From NCBI GenBank assembly GCA_026416715.1, contig JAOAEQ010000004.1:81642-145641 (forward strand): a stretch of DNA of 64,000 nt, written 5' to 3'. Origin of the DNA: a bacterium (GTDB taxonomy: Bacteria; UBP4; UBA4092; JAOAEQ01). The position numbers and the translations under genes are program-made. Below the pieces are notes generated by a model, which saw only the letters and a list, made by a program, of their open reading frames with translations, made no database searches and was not told the DNA's origin. Below are positions 17,460 through 26,153 of this stretch, piece after piece; the first letter of the stretch is position 1; each line of letters starts with the position of its first letter.

Positions 17460-19283
17460 ATGAGAACCATTCAATATCATAAATATTTGATTATTCTAGG
17501 GTTAACCGTTATCTCGGTAATAATTAACGGATATCAGTTCAAATATGCTGACCAGGATATTTATTTCGCTTATCTACCCCTATATACCGATACGCAAGCA
17601 TATCCACCATCGGATTTAATGATGCTGGGAAAACAGACTGGCGGGAATTATTATACGTACCTGTGGTATTTACTTTTGCCATTAATTCATCTATTTGGAT
17701 TAGAATGGACTTGTTTTATCGTTCATGGTATTAATATATACCTTATTTTTCTAGCGATATATTTTCTTGCGATAAGAATTGGGATAGAAAGAAATATTCA
17801 AACCCAGGTTTGGGGTTTATCGATTCCGCTGCTACTCGTTTTGATTCTCTTACTAACCAAAAAATTCGTTGCTGGGGTTTTAATGGTAACTATCGAACCC
17901 TATTTACATCCACGAAATATCGCGCTTGTTTTTCTGCTTTTTGCTATTGAACGTTCTCTAGCGGATAAATGGTTCAGTGCATTTACTCTGGCAGGGATAG
18001 CCGCGAATATCCATCTGTTATCTGCGTTCCTTATATTCTTCTGCTTAATAGTTAGTATGATTTATAACGTGCAAAAAATACCAGCAGGTAACTATGATGC
18101 ACAAAATAAAGGAGTCAAGAAAAGATGGATAAAACAAATAGTCGCCATAGCTGGTTTTGTTTTATGTTCATCGCCAATTTGGCTATGGATTCTTTTAACC
18201 GTTTCTTGGTCGAGTTCGCAGCGTATTTCCACTACGCAATGGCTGCAAATACTGCAGTATCGCACACGTTATTTATTCCCGCAATTCTGGGATCGCGATA
18301 GTTGGCTAGCTTTTCTCTCAATCATCGCAATGTTTTCAATAGGATATTATCAATGGTATCAGGCCAAGAATTCTCGAGTACATAGTAATGTGAAAAATTT
18401 ACTAGGGTTCATTGTGGGGATATTGCTCTTAATTCTTATTGGTATCGTATTCAGTGAATATATCCCGTTCCCGTTGATTATCGGATTGCAATTAATTCGG
18501 AGTATCCAATTTTTTATTTTTATCGCAATTATTCTGATAGTCCCCTATATTTTAGAACTGTGGAAGCAAAGTCGAATGGGAAAATTATGGGCGTTCGCAA
18601 TCGGAATAGGAATATTTTTATTTGAGCCGAAAACAATACTACTTTTTCTCTTGAGTTCAATTATCTATCTGCAAACATTGAGATGGATACCACAAAAAAG
18701 TAAATGGATTTTTGGATTTTTTCTGATACTTATGATTAGCGTTTCAATTCCATTTATCTGGAAACGAGTCACTGCAAAACTCCCGCAATGGTTCGCATAT
18801 TTTCAAGGTCATCATTCATTACGCCAGACTTTTTTGCATTATATCGAAGTACCCGGTATGACTACTATAACCGCATGGGAAGATGTGCAACGCTGGGCAA
18901 AAGAGCATAGTGATAAACATAGTCTCTGGATAACCCCGATTTATTTATCTGGATTCCGAGTTGATTCGCAACGAAGTACGCTCGTTGAATGGAAAGATGG
19001 TGCGCTCAGTGTATTTAATGCGGGATATGCACAGGAGTGGTATCAACGGCTGCAAGCGTTTGGGATTACTGTTCAAACTCCAGTAGCATTACAGCCAATA
19101 TTGTATCGAAATCTTGCCGAATCGCAATTTAGTACTATCGCCGAAAAATATAACGCGCAGTTTGTCGTGGTTGAAAAACCACAAAAGCTTTCTTTCCCGT
19201 TAGTATATACGAATACGCAATTTAATGTATATCAGGTGTCTGAACGGGTGCGGGCGACTCCTCGAGTCGCCCGAGAGAACTAG
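17460..19283 (+). CDS. polytopic membrane protein, GT-C/mannosyltransferase-like architecture
   Basis: 607 residues with roughly 11-13 hydrophobic segments between residues 10 and 440, and a soluble C-terminal domain (~450-600). The C-terminal part contains ITPIYLSGFRVDSQRSTLVE, a pattern I associate with uncharacterised membrane proteins of the DUF6798 type, and TITAWEDVQRWA before it. The overall shape (many membrane spans plus a C-terminal domain) suggests a lipid-linked glycosyltransferase relative, but no catalytic motif is certain. Divergent from thrS. The last codons are read through a perfect 10-bp palindrome at 19251-19273. Confidence 0.7.
   Translation: MRTIQYHKYLIILGLTVISVIINGYQFKYADQDIYFAYLPLYTDTQAYPPSDLMMLGKQTGGNYYTYLWYLLLPLIHLFGLEWTCFIVHGINIYLIFLAIYFLAIRIGIERNIQTQVWGLSIPLLLVLILLLTKKFVAGVLMVTIEPYLHPRNIALVFLLFAIERSLADKWFSAFTLAGIAANIHLLSAFLIFFCLIVSMIYNVQKIPAGNYDAQNKGVKKRWIKQIVAIAGFVLCSSPIWLWILLTVSWSSSQRISTTQWLQILQYRTRYLFPQFWDRDSWLAFLSIIAMFSIGYYQWYQAKNSRVHSNVKNLLGFIVGILLLILIGIVFSEYIPFPLIIGLQLIRSIQFFIFIAIILIVPYILELWKQSRMGKLWAFAIGIGIFLFEPKTILLFLLSSIIYLQTLRWIPQKSKWIFGFFLILMISVSIPFIWKRVTAKLPQWFAYFQGHHSLRQTFLHYIEVPGMTTITAWEDVQRWAKEHSDKHSLWITPIYLSGFRVDSQRSTLVEWKDGALSVFNAGYAQEWYQRLQAFGITVQTPVALQPILYRNLAESQFSTIAEKYNAQFVVVEKPQKLSFPLVYTNTQFNVYQVSERVRATPRVAREN
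19251..19273. repeat. perfect palindromic element overlapping the end of the membrane-protein gene
   Basis: CGGGCGACTC - CTC - GAGTCGCCCG: 10-bp GC-rich stem with a 3-base loop, unlike the AT-rich surroundings. It encodes the last residues of the 17460 protein and stands between convergent genes, so it could be a REP-like repeat or a bidirectional stop of transcription. Confidence 0.7.
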
Positions 19284-19289
19284 GGTAGG

Positions 19290-19481
19290 TTATCCTTTGG
19301 CAATGAGTTTTAATATACCGAATACGATAGCATAGAGCAGCAACGTATTTGTGAACCGTAAGAATGCATCCGGTGTTATTCCGAGCAACCATGGTGCACC
19401 GCGATTAACCCCGTATCCGAGCGCCCGGCTGAATATCCCGAGAAACAGCATAATAAAAGATAGAATTATACAAAACCACAT
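19290..19481 (-). CDS. small membrane protein, 63 aa
   Basis: ATG at 19481 is preceded by GAGGTGGAGAAGG at good spacing; a GTG at 19499 would place the start inside that element and is less likely. Two hydrophobic segments (residues ~3-20 and ~43-60) flank a loop with APWLLGITPDAFLRF. Convergent with the 17460 gene, stops 7 bases from it. I recall similar short proteins with the SRALGYGVNRGAPW-like loop only as uncharacterised inner-membrane proteins. Function unknown. Confidence 0.65.
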   Translation of the reverse strand: MWFCIILSFIMLFLGIFSRALGYGVNRGAPWLLGITPDAFLRFTNTLLLYAIVFGILKLIAKG

Positions 19482-19600
19482 ACTAAGAACCTTCTCCACC
19501 TCACTTTCGTAAATGAATAAGGTATTCTTTTATAAAATATAATACCATAAATTAGCAGGTAGAACTCATTCTCTAAACGGTCGACCGAATTGGGTTGTAA

Positions 19601-19629
19601 TTGACAGATTCAGAATTATGGAGTAGACT
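19601..19629 (+). promoter_or_regulatory. sigma70-type promoter for the pseudopilin gene
   Basis: TTGACA (19601-19606), 17-base spacer, TAGACT (19624-19629). The start of the pilin gene is about 80 bases downstream, preceded by GGAGGAG. Confidence 0.6.
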
Positions 19630-19712
19630 TTCTTTATACAGAATCGATAGTTTTATCTTTATACCAACAAAAAGATTATGTTGAGAATCTTATCTAACCG
19701 GAGGAGCGTATA

Positions 19713-20279
19713 ATGAAAGAAAAAGGATTTACGTTGATTGAGCTGTTGATTGTTGTTGCGATTATTGCGATTCTAGCAGCAATTGCGATTCCGAATTTTC
19801 TCGCTGCGCAGACCAGAAGTAAAGTCGCACGAGTTCAAGAAGAGATGCGAACATTAGCAACTGCGCTGGAAAGTTATTATGTTGATAATAATTACTATCC
19901 TTTAGACAGTCGGAATGAAGGACCGGATGATGGCGATATTGATTTTACCTTCTGGAATTTCGACCCGCAAATAGGGTTAAATGTAACCGATGGAACTATC
20001 TGGTGCTTAACGACTCCCCTAGCATATATAACCAAATATCCAGCTGATTTATTTTATAAAACCGGTCGAGATAAATATTTCCAATATGCGGCAAATCGGT
20101 CGAACTGGATTATCGCCAGTTGCGGGCCGGATAATGATAGTGAAGACCGAGGCGATGTAAAAGAACGAAATATCATTCCGGATAATGAGAATTTCTACGT
20201 TTGGGCGATTGATACTGTCAGATATGACCCGACGAATGGAACGATTAGTAATGGGGATATCATTCGAATAAAAGGGTAA
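19713..20279 (+). CDS. type II secretion/type IV pseudopilin, GspG-like
   Basis: 188 residues. Starts with a prepilin leader: MKEKG followed by FTLIELLIVVAIIAILAAIA, with processing after Gly5 and the conserved Glu at mature position 5. The globular part has SYYVDNNYYPLD, a pattern of GspG major pseudopilins. The end (ASCGPDND, YDPTNGT, GDIIR) is a C-terminal signature common in pseudopilins of PVC and related environmental phyla. Would be cleaved by a prepilin peptidase and assembled in the inner membrane. No other secretion genes are adjacent. Own promoter at 19601 and strong Shine-Dalgarno. Confidence 0.93.
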   Translation: MKEKGFTLIELLIVVAIIAILAAIAIPNFLAAQTRSKVARVQEEMRTLATALESYYVDNNYYPLDSRNEGPDDGDIDFTFWNFDPQIGLNVTDGTIWCLTTPLAYITKYPADLFYKTGRDKYFQYAANRSNWIIASCGPDNDSEDRGDVKERNIIPDNENFYVWAIDTVRYDPTNGTISNGDIIRIKG

Positions 20280-20329
20280 TCGAGCGTTGTCTGAACTCAG
20301 TTGTCAACTAACACCGAATCACTGAATAT

Positions 20330-21367
20330 ATGGCGCATAGGAAAATATCCCGTCGTAAATTTATTAAACAGAGCTCAATCATCGGTTTCGGCAGTATTAT
20401 TATTCCAAAATTTACTCCGTTAATCTCCGCAATACCGAAAGCATTGGCACCAAGTAAAGTTGTCGTGGTAACCCATCCGGAAGCAACAAGCGGAAGTGTT
20501 ATTAACCAATCAGTTGTTCAAATGATGACTGATACTGGTATCCGTGAACTAACTGGGATTGCGCAGTTAGGTCAAGCATGGCAATCGTTATTCCCGGGAT
20601 TAACTGCAAGTAGTGTGATTGCTATCAAAGTGAATTGTATCAACAATCTATTATCGACCCATCCCCAGGTAATTAATACGGTTATCAATGGGTTAGCGCA
20701 AATGCTAAACGGCTCGTTTAATATCAATAATATCATTATCTATGACCGTACCAATAGTGAACTTACCGCAGCGGGATATACCTTAAATACGGGTAGTTCT
20801 GGAGTCCGCTGTTTTGGAACCAATCATTCCGGTGTCGGGTATGACACGAGTTTTAGTATTCCTGTAGGATCAACAACGAGAAACTTAACAAAAATAGTTA
20901 CCCAGTATGCTAATTATTTGATTAATGCGGCGGTACTCAAAGACCACAGTCAAGGTGGAGTTACGTTAAGTTTAAAAAATCATTATGGTTCTGTTAACAA
21001 TCCTGGGACATTAGCGCACGGTTCGCCACCAAACGGTTGTAATCCCGATGTAGCCGATATTAGTAATTCAACTACTATTAGAACGAAAACAAAACTGATT
21101 ATAATTGATGCATTGTTCGGAAAGCACACCTGGGGTCCCGGCGGTTCACCAAATATTACGTTTAACGGGTTGATTTTTAGTACTGACCCGGTTGCCGCAG
21201 ATTGTGTCGGTCGGGATATATTAAATACCTATAAAACCACGCCAGTTGATGCGAATTATATCCATACCGCAGCCAGTTACGGTTTAGGAAATGATATAGA
21301 TATCAATCGGGTCAATATCAATCTGGTTCCTACTGAAGTTTCTCGCTGGGAAGCTTACGCAGAATAA
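20330..21367 (+). CDS. DUF362 family protein with a Tat signal
   Basis: 345 residues. Twin-arginine motif SRRKFIK (residues 7-13) and a hydrophobic stretch, consistent with Tat export of a folded protein. The DUF362 body shows VIAIKVNCINN, NIIIYDRTNSEL, the central AAVLKDHSQGGVTLSLKNHYG and the late FSTDPVAADCVGRDIL. DUF362 proteins often carry or accompany iron-sulfur modules and are of unclear function. Here no ferredoxin domain is fused, but the next gene 66 bases on encodes an aldo/keto reductase with two Cys clusters, so the pair may form an electron-transfer unit. No Shine-Dalgarno is visible. Confidence 0.85.
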   Translation: MAHRKISRRKFIKQSSIIGFGSIIIPKFTPLISAIPKALAPSKVVVVTHPEATSGSVINQSVVQMMTDTGIRELTGIAQLGQAWQSLFPGLTASSVIAIKVNCINNLLSTHPQVINTVINGLAQMLNGSFNINNIIIYDRTNSELTAAGYTLNTGSSGVRCFGTNHSGVGYDTSFSIPVGSTTRNLTKIVTQYANYLINAAVLKDHSQGGVTLSLKNHYGSVNNPGTLAHGSPPNGCNPDVADISNSTTIRTKTKLIIIDALFGKHTWGPGGSPNITFNGLIFSTDPVAADCVGRDILNTYKTTPVDANYIHTAASYGLGNDIDINRVNINLVPTEVSRWEAYAE

Positions 21368-21433
21368 ATAAGTAAATCACCATACTTCACAATTCAAATC
21401 CGAGAATAACTAAGAATACTAAAAGGTTAATGG

Positions 21434-22525
21434 ATGAAAAAGAAAAATAATACAAAGAACGTTGCTCTTCCCATTCGCCCTTTAGGAAAAACAGGATTAC
21501 ACGTTACCGTTCTCGGGTTCGGCGGAATCCCAATTCAGCAGGTAGATACTTCGGATGCAGTTAAAGTCGTTCGCCGTGCCTATGAATTAGGGATAAATTA
21601 TTTCGATACCGCTCGAGCGTATGCGGATAGTGAAACCAAAATCGGAATCGCATTGCAAGGAATACGAGCACAATGTATTCTAGCTACAAAAAGTACAGCG
21701 AAATCGAAATCGGAAATGGAAGAAAGTATCGCTCTGAGCTTAAAAGAACTGCAAACCGATTATCTTGATATTTATCAATGTCATAATATCCAGAATGTTG
21801 AAATGCTCAATACAATATTAGCGTCGGACGGTGCTATTACCGCGCTATTATCCGCAAAAAAGAAAGGAATAGTCCGACATATTGGATTATCCAGTCATTC
21901 TGTTCCAGTTATCATTGAAGCGATAAAACACGCTGCTGTATTCGAAACTATTTTAGTGCCGTATAATTATATTGAAACCGATGTGGTTGATGAATTGTTA
22001 CCGTTAGCTAATAAAAAAGGGATTGCGGTTATTGCAATGAAACCGTTCGGGGGCAGCGCGTTTGCGGATAATCCGAAAATGGCATTATCATACGTTCTCG
22101 AGCAACCAGTATCAGTCGCATTAGTTGGTATGCAGACGGTTGAAGAAGTTGAAGAAAACGTGCGGTTATGTAGAGATATCAAGAAGTTAACCGCATCGGA
22201 ACAGAAGCGAATCGCGCAACTTAAACAGGAACTCGATAAAAACTTTTGCCGCCGTTGTGGATATTGCCAGCCGTGTAGTGTCGGAATAGAAATCTCGTAT
22301 GTTTTAGGTGCAAAATATATTTATAAACGGTATGGTTGGAAGAATTATATTAATGGAAATGATAAGTCGAAATTAGCAAAAGTAGCAGAATGTATTCACT
22401 GTCGGTTATGCGTTGACCGATGTCCCTACCATCTGCCGATACCGGACTTATTACCCAATCGTGTCGCTGAACTGCATGCGATTTATTCCCGTTCGGTTCT
22501 TCAAGAAGAGCGTTTAACCAGATAA
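21434..22525 (+). CDS. aldo/keto reductase with C-terminal 4Fe-4S ferredoxin-like region
   Basis: 363 residues. Aldo/keto reductase barrel with FDTARAYADSE, ILATKS, IYQCHN and IGLSSHS supplying the Asp-Tyr-Lys-His site region. The C-terminus has two Cys groups: FCRRCGYCQPC (~271-281) and ECIHCRLCVDRCPYHLPIP (~317-335), typical of the iron-sulfur subgroup of these oxidoreductases. Likely a cytoplasmic NAD(P)H- and Fe-S-dependent oxidoreductase. Probably co-transcribed with the DUF362 gene. The weak AAGGTTA site at about 21421 supports the start. Confidence 0.9.
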   Translation: MKKKNNTKNVALPIRPLGKTGLHVTVLGFGGIPIQQVDTSDAVKVVRRAYELGINYFDTARAYADSETKIGIALQGIRAQCILATKSTAKSKSEMEESIALSLKELQTDYLDIYQCHNIQNVEMLNTILASDGAITALLSAKKKGIVRHIGLSSHSVPVIIEAIKHAAVFETILVPYNYIETDVVDELLPLANKKGIAVIAMKPFGGSAFADNPKMALSYVLEQPVSVALVGMQTVEEVEENVRLCRDIKKLTASEQKRIAQLKQELDKNFCRRCGYCQPCSVGIEISYVLGAKYIYKRYGWKNYINGNDKSKLAKVAECIHCRLCVDRCPYHLPIPDLLPNRVAELHAIYSRSVLQEERLTR

Positions 22526-22660
22526 GGTGTTAGTTCTCCATGGTTTATCCTAAAATTTCCCTGATGTATCGGGATAGACAGATTTATTTTCTCATTCACC
22601 TAGGGATTAGATAAACATTGAGCTGCATCATCCGGTTACTACCTGAGAGAATGCGGATTG

Positions 22661-25600
22661 TTAATCTGGTTTCACCACTCCGGTTATCTGGACTACGGTA
22701 ATCGGCTTCTCTTTTCCTTTAACCGTAATCGGTCCTATTGGATAGCCGGTAAACTTTTTATCTACCAGACTAAAACATTCTTCCGTAACCAGAATCTGTC
22801 CTCCGTCAGCGATTTCCTGCAAGCGAAATGCTATATTCACATTATCGCCGACTGCGGTATATTCGAGTCGTCTCTGTGAGCCAACATTGCCAACAATCGC
22901 TTCGCCATAGTTTATCCCAATTCCAATCTTAATTTCCGGTAATCCTAAACCACGGCGGCTCTGATTGAATAGATCCATTTGTTCTTGCATCGCTAATGCC
23001 GCAAGAATCGCTCGTTCTAAACTATCTTCTGCAGGAATCGGTGCACCGAATAACGCCATGATACAATCCCCGATAAATTTATCGAGAGTTCCTTCGTATT
23101 TGAATATGATGTCAATGAGATGGGTAAAACATTCGTTCAGCATCGCAACTACTTCTTCTGGATTTCCTTTTTCTGCTAATGCAGTAAATCCACGAATATC
23201 TGCGTAGAGGATGGTTATCGGTCTACGTTCACCTTTGAGTGGGACACCTTCCGGATGAGATAGGATTTTTTCTGCAACTCGTTCACTAACGTATTTCGAA
23301 AACGTATCGCGAACTCGTTGCCGGTCTTTCAGAAGCCGAACCATCTGGTTAAATGAACGACCGAGTTCGCCCATTTCATCTTTTTGGCGAATATCAACCT
23401 GATACTCTAAATTACCCGCGCCAACTTCTTGAGTTCCCCGGATAAGTTTTATCAGCGGATGCATCGTCATCACCGTTAATCCGAACCCGATAAAGCTTGC
23501 GATGAGCAGCATTAGGATCGTGAATGACATCAAATTATCATCAAACTCTTTAATTTGCTGGTCAACGAATGTTCGTGGAATAGCAATCGCAAATAATCCC
23601 GGATTCGCTGACTGGACAAATGTTTGCAGCGTTGTTGAAAATGTATATATCGGAAAACGGAGATATCCGACGGTATACACCATATCGCCGATATGCTGCC
23701 GGGAAACAGTGAACGATTCAACCTCAGTTAGTTCCGCTTCAGCCAATTCGGTTTCGCTGATTTTTAATGATTCAGCTTTCATTCGCGGTAACGTTGAAAT
23801 GATATTATTCTCCCAAACGAAAGCTGTTTCCGTGCCGCTATTAAGTTTTAAAAGATGCAATAAACCTTGGCTCACTGGCAGTCCGATAACCGTGGTTTTT
23901 TCCAGATTGTTTTGGGTATAGGTATATTGGTCAAAAAGCATAGGAGTTTGTGATTCCGGGTCAACGAACAATGTTCCGGAAACATTAGGTTTCCCAAAGT
24001 TGAGTAACGCAATATCACCGGCACTGTGTATGCGGTTATTGTTACTCGTTATTTGTTGTGCCCAGTGCAATTGCGGATATTTCTGCTGATAGTTTTGCAG
24101 AATCGCTTGTCGTGCTGTATCATCTTTAGCGGATGCCATTGATATTGCTAATTGATGAAGTTCATATTTCAATTGGGTGACTATTTTCAAAGTTCGTAAC
24201 AAGCCATCGGAGACATGCCGGCTGATTTGTTCTTCCAGTGCATCGCGGGTACTAAACCCAGCGAACCGGAAAATTACTATGGGTAATAAGGTCGCCAGCG
24301 CTAACGCAAACACGAACTTTTTCGTTAATTTAAGTCCGCGATGGACTACCAAGGAAACGATTATTAGAGTTACGAATAGGAGAATAGCCGACGTGCTGAT
24401 TTGGGTATACCGGTCAATTTTCGTTATGACTTCTATCGGATACGGTAATAGGGCGCAAAGTAAACTATCTGAAATAGTAAACGGAATAGCGTATCCGCAA
24501 ATTTTATAGGGGGCTTCTCCAATATGCTGGTAAAAGAAGTATTTCCCACGGTCGAGAAAAGATAAGTTTAGTTCTCGGTCAGTGAATCGAGGTAGTTCGT
24601 GATTATTGAATGGCTCTGTAATCGTGGCATCGACCGTTATCCATTCGTTAATAGCTTTCGGATCAGTGGTTCGGGTAAGAAGAGCGAATTCCGGTCGAAT
24701 CTCGTTCGGAAAATGAGTTTGGATTTCTTTTTTCAACCATTGGGCGGTAATTGGAAAAAAGAGAACAAGATAATGGAGATTTTGTGCAGATTCGAGTAAA
24801 CCACCAGTAGTTAATTGGAGATACGTAACCATTTGAAGTCCTTGCGCAGGAATAACTATTGAATCTGTTTGCAGCTGGATTCGTTTACTATCCAGCATTT
24901 GCGTAAAAACCTTTTTCCAAGCAGAAGAAGCAATGTTCCCAGCTTTGTTGTCGGTTGACGCAGATGGATATACGCAAATAATCTTTTGGGAGTCAGGAGC
25001 ATCCTTGGTTACGAGATATGCTTGAGTACCGGGTGGAAGTTGCAAGTGATAGCGATTTAAAACCGTCTGCCACTCTGTAGGGTGAATAATTTGAGGTGGT
25101 CGTCTGGCTATCGCCTTGAGAACAGCTTGTTGATTTTCCATAATAAATTTGCATTTCTGCATGGACAGTTCAATACTCTGTTTGGCAAAAGAATCAATCG
25201 TTTCAATTTTCTGTTTAATTTGAGTGCGTGCATACCATTTTAGGATCGGAATTGATACCAGAAGAATGATTAACATAACTGAAAAAATCCATTGCCGTTT
25301 CCGAAAGGAGGATGAGGTAGGAAAATCTTTCGGTTCCCCGGATTGTTCTAAATGACCCCAGTTAACCAATACGAACCCTAGCGAAAGTACTGGAAGTGCA
25401 GGAATTGCGAGTTCGCTGAAGATAACGATAAGAAACACTACAATGAACGCTAGGGTAAGTATCAAGAAATTGTTGGTTCGGTTAAACTTAAATTTAACCG
25501 TAGCGAATAAAAATAACGCACTGAAAATACAATCACTTACCCCGAAAAAACCGGGGATTTCTGCTGTTCCTAACAGCGGAAATCGAATTAAAAAATAGTT

Positions 25601-26059
25601 TATCTCTCCGGTAGTGATAAACGATTTCGTTGGGCCAATCACTCCACTCCAGAGATCTAATGCTGACCCGAGAACCGCTATAGGAACCAAATATGATTTC
25701 TGATTTAATGAACGAATTAATAAACTGCTTGTAGTTATGCTGAACAAAATGAGACCGAGGTCAATAGTTACCGCACGGATAACCTCCGCACCGCGAAAAT
25801 GATTTCCAAAATAAACGAAGCCTGCGGCTACAATGGTTATGAGTAATAACCATATCGGTTTTAGTATGAATCGAGTTAGCGAGTAGAAAATAAGTAAAAT
25901 TGTTACCGCACATACTCCTGCGGAAATGAGATAGCCCCATTTCGGGTGTATCGCTGGGACACTCGGTGCGAGATAGGAAAACAAAAAGTAGATAAGAAAC
26001 CACAGCGCTACGGTTAATGCCGGATAGATGAACGATGATTTCTCCTGTACAGAGTTCAT
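22661..26059 (-). CDS. membrane-bound class III adenylate cyclase with two sensor regions and a HAMP domain
   Basis: 1132 residues. An N-terminal block of about 8 membrane helices (1-255) is followed by a helix near 260-280, a large extracytoplasmic region (~290-555), further helices (~560-620), a second extracytoplasmic region (~625-845), a helix (~848-870), HAMP (~867-918) and a class III cyclase domain (945-1125). Metal-binding Asp954 (YADIRGF) and Asp998 (FIGD), adenine-selecting Lys994 and Asp1072, and transition-state Asn1075/Arg1079 are all present, so it should make cAMP. Divergent from the 26154 gene. Ligands unknown. Confidence 0.93.
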   Translation of the reverse strand: MNSVQEKSSFIYPALTVALWFLIYFLFSYLAPSVPAIHPKWGYLISAGVCAVTILLIFYSLTRFILKPIWLLLITIVAAGFVYFGNHFRGAEVIRAVTIDLGLILFSITTSSLLIRSLNQKSYLVPIAVLGSALDLWSGVIGPTKSFITTGEINYFLIRFPLLGTAEIPGFFGVSDCIFSALFLFATVKFKFNRTNNFLILTLAFIVVFLIVIFSELAIPALPVLSLGFVLVNWGHLEQSGEPKDFPTSSSFRKRQWIFSVMLIILLVSIPILKWYARTQIKQKIETIDSFAKQSIELSMQKCKFIMENQQAVLKAIARRPPQIIHPTEWQTVLNRYHLQLPPGTQAYLVTKDAPDSQKIICVYPSASTDNKAGNIASSAWKKVFTQMLDSKRIQLQTDSIVIPAQGLQMVTYLQLTTGGLLESAQNLHYLVLFFPITAQWLKKEIQTHFPNEIRPEFALLTRTTDPKAINEWITVDATITEPFNNHELPRFTDRELNLSFLDRGKYFFYQHIGEAPYKICGYAIPFTISDSLLCALLPYPIEVITKIDRYTQISTSAILLFVTLIIVSLVVHRGLKLTKKFVFALALATLLPIVIFRFAGFSTRDALEEQISRHVSDGLLRTLKIVTQLKYELHQLAISMASAKDDTARQAILQNYQQKYPQLHWAQQITSNNNRIHSAGDIALLNFGKPNVSGTLFVDPESQTPMLFDQYTYTQNNLEKTTVIGLPVSQGLLHLLKLNSGTETAFVWENNIISTLPRMKAESLKISETELAEAELTEVESFTVSRQHIGDMVYTVGYLRFPIYTFSTTLQTFVQSANPGLFAIAIPRTFVDQQIKEFDDNLMSFTILMLLIASFIGFGLTVMTMHPLIKLIRGTQEVGAGNLEYQVDIRQKDEMGELGRSFNQMVRLLKDRQRVRDTFSKYVSERVAEKILSHPEGVPLKGERRPITILYADIRGFTALAEKGNPEEVVAMLNECFTHLIDIIFKYEGTLDKFIGDCIMALFGAPIPAEDSLERAILAALAMQEQMDLFNQSRRGLGLPEIKIGIGINYGEAIVGNVGSQRRLEYTAVGDNVNIAFRLQEIADGGQILVTEECFSLVDKKFTGYPIGPITVKGKEKPITVVQITGVVKPD

Positions 26060-26153
26060 ATTACGCTATAATGTATACTATAATAAAACAATACAACGTT
26101 ATTTCTTAAGTAGGTAGCTGAATTTTATCTCGGTACTATACCTGGTAACAACA

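Noticed and set aside
23502-23921. Open frame antisense to the adenylate cyclase gene
   Set aside because: Shadow of a clear long gene; no start signal or domain.
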